Assembly (NCBI GenBank): GCA_964423475.1
Contig: CAYRFD010000032.1
Coordinates: forward strand, 1-11,603
Direction of reading: 5' to 3'
DNA from: JAUPVN01 sp964423475
GTDB lineage: Bacteria; Patescibacteriota; Saccharimonadia; Saccharimonadales; CAIOMD01
DNA length: 11,603 nucleotides
The translations under genes and the position numbers were made by a program. Shown here one piece after another: positions 7,102 to 11,603 of this stretch; within the stretch, counting starts at the first letter, position 1; each line of letters starts with the position of its first letter. The notes below the pieces were generated by a model. The model was not told where the DNA came from. It did no database searches and worked only from the letters and a program-made list of their open reading frames with translations.

Positions 7102-8763
7102 ATGGCGTCAACAAAAAACGCGTTAATATCTGTGTATAACAAGGATGGTATTGTTGAATTTGCTAAAGGTTTAGTAAAAAATGGTTTTACAATTTTTGCA
7201 TCTGGTGGAACCGCCAAAAAGCTTAAACAATCTAATATTAAGGTTAATGACGTTTCAGAATTAGTTGGGGGCGAGGCAATACTAGGCCACCGAGTTGTAA
7301 CACTTAGCCGAGAGATTTTTGCAGGCATATTGGCAGATACTACTAGTAAGTCAGATATGCAAGAATTAAAACAACTTAACATTCCGTTAATAGACTTAGT
7401 ATGTGTAGACATGTACCCACTAGAAGAAGAGTTAGTTAAAAAAGATGTAACTATGCAAGATATAATTACTCAAACAGATATTGGTGGGCCAACGCTTTTG
7501 CGGGCTGCAGCAAAAGGCAGGCGTATAGTATTGTCTTTAGCAGAGCAAAGGCCCGTAGTTATAGAATGGTTATCTAAGGGTATGCCCGGTAAAGATGATT
7601 TTGTTAAAGAGCTTGCTGCCAAAGCAGAATATGAAGTTACAAGATATACCTTAGCTTTGGCTAAATATATGGGAGGTAGTAACGTTTCTGGTGAAATATC
7701 ACACAGAAAAGTAACTACAAAATACGGAGAAAACCCTCAGCAACAAGATGCGGGTTTTTATTCAGATAATAGAATAAGTATAGACCCTTTAGGCTTAGAC
7801 AAATTTGAACTAGTAAAAGGTATGCAGCCAAGTTTTATTAACTACACAGACATAGATAGATTATTGCAAACAATAACTCATGTTGCTGCAGGCTATGATG
7901 TTAATTTTAATAATGTTCCGGCAATTGCGGTTGGTGTAAAACATGGAAATGCTTGTGGAGCTGCTGTTGCGGGTACACATAAAGAAGCCGTTCAGAAAAT
8001 GTTAATGGGTGATACTAGAGCTATTTTTGGTGGTGTAGTTATGATAAACGGAGATATTAGTAAAGAGGTTGCCGAAGCATTGGTACACTATGCTATGGAT
8101 GAAAATACTTCACGCTTGCTTGATGGTGTAATTGGGTCATCGGTTTCTTCAGAGGCTTTACAAATTTTGGGGCGTAAAAAATTACGAGTAATGATTAACC
8201 CCGCGTTGGCTAATTTAAGCAAAGATTCTTTAGACAACAAGCGTAGAGTTCGGCCAGTAAGGGGGGGCTATTTAGAGCAACCAAACTATACCTTTATTCT
8301 AGATTTGCAAGATATTGAATTAAAGCGTCATGGTAAAGTATCAAAAAAACAAGAACAAGATGCAATACTGGCGTGGGCAATTGGTTGCACAAGTAATAGC
8401 AATACAATTACTCTTGTTAAAGATGGAATGTTAATAGGTAATGGTGTGGGCCAACAAGACAGAGTTGGGGCTGGGCAATTAGCCTTAACTCGCACAAATA
8501 ACGCATTGCCAGAACTTAATACAAAAAAAATGGAAATTACTATAAAGCTAGATAAAACAAAAATTAGTGGTTGCGTTGCCTATAGCGATAGTTTTTTCCC
8601 ATTTGCAGATGGCCCAGAACTATTGGCAAAAGTTGGTGTTAGCCTTATTATAACTTCTAGTGGGTCGGTTGCAGATGAAAGTGTTTTTGCAACTATAAAT
8701 TCTTATGGCACGGGAGTAATTGCTATGCCAGACAAGCTTTGCCGTGGCTTTTTTATGCACTAA
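7102..8763 (+). CDS. purH: Bifunctional AICAR formyltransferase / IMP cyclohydrolase
   Basis: PurH carries out the last two steps of purine synthesis: formylation of AICAR with 10-formyl-tetrahydrofolate, then ring closure to IMP. At 553 residues it is slightly longer than usual (about 510-530). The N-terminal MGS-type cyclohydrolase domain (about 1-140) shows ASGGTAKKL (33-41), MYPLEEE (104-110), TDIGGPTLLRAAAKG (125-139) and the expected Tyr105, Asp126 and Lys138. The transformylase part has YGENP (208-212), the catalytic Lys280-His281 in VKHGNACGAAV, TSNSNTI (430-436), GVGQQDRVGAG (448-458) and SDSFFPFADG (495-504). Two conserved places are altered: the usual KTLHPKIHGG loop reads VTLSREIFAG (66-75), and the C-terminal PGGSxRD and RHFRH signatures are replaced (518-553). 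The frame is intact, so a divergent but working enzyme is likely. It is convergent with purC, 9 bases apart. Confidence 0.95.
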   Translation: MASTKNALISVYNKDGIVEFAKGLVKNGFTIFASGGTAKKLKQSNIKVNDVSELVGGEAILGHRVVTLSREIFAGILADTTSKSDMQELKQLNIPLIDLVCVDMYPLEEELVKKDVTMQDIITQTDIGGPTLLRAAAKGRRIVLSLAEQRPVVIEWLSKGMPGKDDFVKELAAKAEYEVTRYTLALAKYMGGSNVSGEISHRKVTTKYGENPQQQDAGFYSDNRISIDPLGLDKFELVKGMQPSFINYTDIDRLLQTITHVAAGYDVNFNNVPAIAVGVKHGNACGAAVAGTHKEAVQKMLMGDTRAIFGGVVMINGDISKEVAEALVHYAMDENTSRLLDGVIGSSVSSEALQILGRKKLRVMINPALANLSKDSLDNKRRVRPVRGGYLEQPNYTFILDLQDIELKRHGKVSKKQEQDAILAWAIGCTSNSNTITLVKDGMLIGNGVGQQDRVGAGQLALTRTNNALPELNTKKMEITIKLDKTKISGCVAYSDSFFPFADGPELLAKVGVSLIITSSGSVADESVFATINSYGTGVIAMPDKLCRGFFMH

Positions 8764-8772
8764 TATTTAAGT

Positions 8773-9726
8773 TTATTTTTGAAGTACTTTTAATATATTT
8801 TGCTCAATATCTATATTAATATTGTGTCTTCTTGGTGGTATAAATACTTTGTCGCTAAGTTTTTTATACACAAATTTATATCGTCTTTCTAGTTCTTGTG
8901 TTATATCTTTTGGTACCTTAGGAGCAGTTTTATCATTGTAAGGATCAAATTTATTTTTAAACCAAAGCCGTAGAAATTCTTTATCATAATTTTCTGGTTC
9001 TAAATTATTATCTACACGTTCTTTATAACTACTTTCTAACCAATATCTAGAAGAATCGGGTGTGTGTATTTCGTCTATCAAAATTATATTATTGTTTTCA
9101 TCTATTCCAAACTCATATTTTGTATCTACTAAAATAAGCCCTTTTTTAGATGTAATTTCTTGTCCAAAAGTAAATAATTTTAAGGCAATTTTTTTAACAT
9201 CTTGCCATACTTTACTATCAATTAAGCCTTCTGCAACGGCTTCTTCTGGCGTAAGGTTGCGGTCGTGTGTTTCAAATTTTGTAGTAGGCGTAAGTACTGG
9301 CTGTGGTAGCTTGTCGTTTTTTCTAAGACCGTCTGGTAATATAAATTCTCCGTAATTTCTTTGGCCTTTATTGTAAGTATGCCATAAAGAGGTGTTAGTA
9401 ACACCAGTAATATAGCCTCTTACAACTACTTCTAGTGGTAAAACTTTGTATTTTTTGCACCAAATAACATTAGCATCAGGGTATTCAATAATGTGATTTT
9501 TAACAATATCTTTTGTTTGTTCAAACCACCATTTAGTAATTGCTGTTAGTAAAGCACCCTTGTTTGGTATAAGCGCTAAACTACGATCAAAAGCAGAATA
9601 TCTATCGGTTGTAATAAATAGTAATGTATTGCCCATGTCGTATACGTCTCTTACCTTGCCATGATATACCGCTTTTTGGCCAGGAAATTGATAATTTGTG
9701 CTTGAGAGTATTTGTGTAGTTGTCAT
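8773..9726 (-). CDS. purC: Phosphoribosylaminoimidazole-succinocarboxamide synthase (SAICAR synthetase)
   Basis: PurC ligates aspartate to CAIR using ATP, giving SAICAR. The 317-residue protein belongs to the longer SAICAR synthetase type, as in yeast Ade1, rather than the roughly 240-residue type. Visible motifs are HGKVRDVYDMG (22-32), the TTDRYSAFDR nucleotide-binding region (39-48), EVVVRGYITG (99-108), VLTPTTKFETHDRN (144-157), GLILVDTKYEFG (196-207) and IDEIHTPDSSRYW (217-229). The frame is open to an ATG at 9822, which would overlap purK antisense by 39 bases and add 32 unrelated residues. I choose the ATG at 9726, which begins just before the family's usual start. There is no Shine-Dalgarno at either. 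It diverges from purK across 57 bases and its stop lies 9 bases from the purH stop. Confidence 0.96.
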   Translation of the reverse strand: MTTTQILSSTNYQFPGQKAVYHGKVRDVYDMGNTLLFITTDRYSAFDRSLALIPNKGALLTAITKWWFEQTKDIVKNHIIEYPDANVIWCKKYKVLPLEVVVRGYITGVTNTSLWHTYNKGQRNYGEFILPDGLRKNDKLPQPVLTPTTKFETHDRNLTPEEAVAEGLIDSKVWQDVKKIALKLFTFGQEITSKKGLILVDTKYEFGIDENNNIILIDEIHTPDSSRYWLESSYKERVDNNLEPENYDKEFLRLWFKNKFDPYNDKTAPKVPKDITQELERRYKFVYKKLSDKVFIPPRRHNINIDIEQNILKVLQK

Positions 9727-9771
9727 AAAACCATTGTTTAATACTACAATGAAAATTACAAGTTTATCCTG

Positions 9772-9777
9772 TATTAT
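9772..9777 (+). promoter_or_regulatory. Candidate -10 box for purK, implying a leaderless mRNA
   Basis: TATTAT ends six bases before the purK ATG, and no Shine-Dalgarno is present. Transcription would then start at or next to the start codon. No good -35 is seen 16-18 bases upstream. It overlaps the candidate purC -10 on the other strand. Confidence 0.3.
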
Positions 9778-9778
9778 A
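9773..9778 (-). promoter_or_regulatory. Candidate -10 box for purC
   Basis: Read on the minus strand this is TATAAT, with a weak TTGTTT 15 bases upstream (9799-9794, inside purK). It would give a leader of about 40 bases before the purC ATG. A weaker alternative closer to the gene (TTGTAA, 17 bases, AACAAT, then 6 bases to the ATG) would make purC leaderless. Confidence 0.3.
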
Positions 9779-9783
9779 TTAGT

Positions 9784-10914
9784 ATGGTCCAAAAAACAAT
9801 TGGGATTGTAGGGGGTGGGCAATTAGGGCGTATGCTAACGTTGTCTGCTCATCAAATGGGTTATAAGGTTATTGTTATAGACCCTTCAGAAAATTGTCCC
9901 GCGGCTCAAGTTGGAGCTAAACAAATTAAGGCAGGTCTAAAAGATGCCAATGCCATAAAAAAGCTTGCCGAATATTCCGATGTAATAACTATAGAGGTAG
10001 AACACGTAGATGTAGATACTTTAAAAGAACTTGCTAATAGTGGTTTTCCGGTGCATCCCTCACCTGCAACAATTAAAATTATTAAAGATAAATTTTTGCA
10101 AAAACAATTTTTAGTAGATGCTGGCATACCAGTTGCACCATTTGTGGGTATAAATGATTTAGAAGATGCTAAAAAAGCTCTTAAAAAGTTTAATGGCAAA
10201 ATGATAATTAAAACACGTCAAGGCGGTTACGACGGCAGGGGCAATATTGTTGTAGATAGCCCAAGTAAAATTAAGCAAGCATTTAAGCAATTTGCGGGCA
10301 AGCCGGTTTATGCAGAAGGGTACGTTCCTTTTAATAAAGAGCTTGCTGCCATGGTTGCTCGCACAATAAAAGGTGATATTAAGCTATATCCAATAGTAGA
10401 AACCGTACATAAAAGAAATATTTGCATAGAAGTAATAGCACCTGCAGAGGTAAACAATAAAATTATAAAAAAAGCCGAGGCCGTAGTAAGAAAAGTGGCT
10501 AAAAATTTAAACGGCGCCGGTGTTTTTGGAATTGAGCTATTTTTAACCAAAAATGGATCAGTTATTGTAAACGAGATTGCCCCCAGGGTTCATAATTCTG
10601 GTCATTACACAACAGAGGCTAATAGCACATCTCAATTTGAGCAACATATTAGAGCAATTTTAGGTTTACCTCTTGGTAGTACAGAACTTGTAGTAAATAA
10701 CGCAGTTATGGTTAATATTTTAGGAGAAAGGGATGGCCCAACGGTTGTGGCTGGTTTAGATAAATCATTAAAAATACCAAATGTTAAAGTTCATATTTAC
10801 GGTAAATCTCCTACAAAGATAGATAGAAAAATGGGTCACATAACGGCAACCGGTAAGACTTTGCAATCTGCTAAACTAAAAGCTAATAAAGCAAGGAGAA
10901 ATCTAAGTGTATAG
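9784..10914 (+). CDS. purK: N5-carboxyaminoimidazole ribonucleotide synthase
   Basis: PurK is an ATP-grasp enzyme that carboxylates AIR with bicarbonate and ATP to N5-CAIR, the substrate of PurE. At 376 residues it has the normal length. Motifs are the N-terminal IGIVGGGQLGRML (6-18), the ATP-grasp KTRQGGYDGRG (143-153), the metal and phosphate-binding NEIAPRVHNSGHYT (263-276), SQFEQHIRAILG (283-294) and KMGHIT (349-354), all close to the family consensus. The start MVQKTIGIVGGG is where the family begins, although no Shine-Dalgarno is seen. The gene ends in TAG, 9 bases before purE, whose product it feeds. It is the first gene of a purK-purE-purM operon. Confidence 0.98.
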   Translation: MVQKTIGIVGGGQLGRMLTLSAHQMGYKVIVIDPSENCPAAQVGAKQIKAGLKDANAIKKLAEYSDVITIEVEHVDVDTLKELANSGFPVHPSPATIKIIKDKFLQKQFLVDAGIPVAPFVGINDLEDAKKALKKFNGKMIIKTRQGGYDGRGNIVVDSPSKIKQAFKQFAGKPVYAEGYVPFNKELAAMVARTIKGDIKLYPIVETVHKRNICIEVIAPAEVNNKIIKKAEAVVRKVAKNLNGAGVFGIELFLTKNGSVIVNEIAPRVHNSGHYTTEANSTSQFEQHIRAILGLPLGSTELVVNNAVMVNILGERDGPTVVAGLDKSLKIPNVKVHIYGKSPTKIDRKMGHITATGKTLQSAKLKANKARRNLSV

Positions 10915-10923
10915 GAATATAAA

Positions 10924-11451
10924 ATGCCAAATCCAATTGTAGGAATAATTATGGGGTCAGATTCTGATCTAAGTGTTATGAGCCAAGCCGCTCAAATTTT
11001 AGATGATTTTAATGTAGGCTATGAGGTGCGCATAATTTCGGCTCATCGTACTCCAGATGTTATGGCGGAATATGCAAAAACAGCCTCATCTAGGGGAATT
11101 AAAGTAATAATTGCTGGTGCTGGTGGTTCGGCTCATTTACCGGGGATGACAGCATCACACACAACACTACCCGTTTTAGCTGTGCCAATTAAACCTAATC
11201 ATCATGATCATGAGGCACTTTGGTCTAATATTAAAATGCCTAAAGGTGTGCCACTTGCAACAATGCCAGAAAACGGTGCAATAAACGCAGCTTTATTTGC
11301 CATAGAAATACTTAGTTTAAGTAACTCAGAATTAAATACTAGGTATATTAATTACAAAGAAAAACAACATAGTTTAGTTATAGATACTGATTCTAAGTTA
11401 ACAGCCAATGGTTGGAATAATTATTTAAAAGGAGTAGCTAGTGCCCAATAA
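10924..11451 (+). CDS. purE: N5-carboxyaminoimidazole ribonucleotide mutase (class I PurE)
   Basis: PurE moves the carboxyl group of N5-CAIR to give CAIR. Class I is shown by IMGSDSDLSVM (9-19), SAHRTPD (39-45) with the catalytic His41, and GAGGSAHLPGMTA (65-77). The partner purK lies directly upstream, which also marks the N5-CAIR-using class. At 175 residues it is slightly longer than the usual 160-170. The C-terminal part is less typical: the usual GNAGAxNA segment reads PENGAINA (115-122), followed by a roughly 35-residue polar tail. A weak AGGA lies 7 bases before the ATG. The last 11 bases overlap the next gene. Confidence 0.97.
   Translation: MPNPIVGIIMGSDSDLSVMSQAAQILDDFNVGYEVRIISAHRTPDVMAEYAKTASSRGIKVIIAGAGGSAHLPGMTASHTTLPVLAVPIKPNHHDHEALWSNIKMPKGVPLATMPENGAINAALFAIEILSLSNSELNTRYINYKEKQHSLVIDTDSKLTANGWNNYLKGVASAQ
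11427..11434 (+). promoter_or_regulatory. Ribosome binding site deciding a GTG start
   Basis: AAAAGGAG within the end of purE stands 6 bases before the GTG at 11441. It fixes an overlapping GTG start for the next gene where no ATG lies close. Confidence 0.7.
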
Positions 11452-11603
11452 AAAGCTTAATTATCACGATCTAGTAAATTACGATCAGGCAGACCCAGCA
11501 AAGGTTTATGCACAAAAGCAGGGTTTAGGAACAGCCGTCAATATGCCTTTTGGTTTTAGTGAAGTAAAGGGAACAAGGGGTGAATCTGCCTACGTATTTG
11601 ATA
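11441..11603 (+). CDS. purM: Probable phosphoribosylformylglycinamidine cyclo-ligase (partial, 5' end)
   Basis: Only the first 54 residues are inside the window; the gene continues past its edge. It starts with GTG, overlaps the purE end by 11 bases and has a strong ribosome binding site, so it belongs to the purK-purE operon. The N-terminus has LNYHDLVNYDQADP, GFSEVKG and RGESAYVFD. That is not the classic PurM start (YxDAGVDIDAGN), but it recalls the variant AIR synthetase-related form in which an RGESAY-like segment precedes the ATP-binding core. With five late purine genes beside it, PurM is the best call, but the decisive glycine-rich core lies outside the window. Confidence 0.5.
   Translation, partial: MPNKKLNYHDLVNYDQADPAKVYAQKQGLGTAVNMPFGFSEVKGTRGESAYVFD

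Noticed and set aside
8800..8824. Small inverted repeat CAATAT/ATATTG near the purH-purC junction as a bidirectional terminator
   Set aside because: It is AT-only apart from the ends, has no T-tract and lies inside purC coding sequence.
9727..9822. Upstream in-frame ATG extending purC by 32 residues
   Set aside because: The extension overlaps purK in antisense, has no family similarity and no Shine-Dalgarno; the ATG at 9726 matches the usual start.

Overview
This 11.6-kb AT-rich bacterial window holds eight complete protein genes and the start of a ninth. Seven of the nine belong to nucleotide biosynthesis: carA and carB for carbamoyl phosphate, and purH, purC, purK, purE and a partial purM-like gene for the late steps to IMP. 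The other two are an HD-domain phosphohydrolase-like protein and a 623-residue protein I cannot assign. No tRNA, rRNA, CRISPR array, insertion sequence or integrase is visible. Stop codons include TGA (carA in a classic ATGA overlap with carB, and the 623-residue gene), so the standard bacterial code fits. Low GC, compact spacing, divergent PurH and PurM sequences and mixed Shine-Dalgarno use would suit a reduced-genome lineage such as Patescibacteria (CPR). That placement is an inference and no marker gene here proves it.

Layout. Positions 76-6887 are four minus-strand genes, transcribed in the order 623-residue unknown, HD protein, carA, carB. The first two are 12 bases apart. carA is preceded by its own extended -10 promoter and, in its leader, by a 9-bp hairpin with a T-tract that looks like an intrinsic terminator, so carAB may be controlled by attenuation. 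A hairpin lies just beyond the end of carB. Positions 6888-7101 are a divergent spacer with promoters, a two-codon Met-Ile mini-ORF behind a strong Shine-Dalgarno, and foldable sequence ahead of purH. purH (plus) converges on purC (minus) with only 9 bases between them. purC and purK diverge from a 57-base spacer. purK, purE and the partial purM form a tight plus-strand operon that runs off the window.

How the genes work together. PurM would make AIR. PurK and class I PurE convert AIR through N5-CAIR to CAIR, and PurC adds aspartate to give SAICAR. After PurB (not in the window), PurH formylates AICAR and closes the ring to IMP. CarA and CarB make carbamoyl phosphate from glutamine, bicarbonate and ATP for pyrimidine (and possibly arginine) synthesis. 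The items most worth checking are the carA attenuator, the purH leader, the altered IMP cyclohydrolase loop of PurH, the CAD-like character of CarB, and the orphan 623-residue protein.
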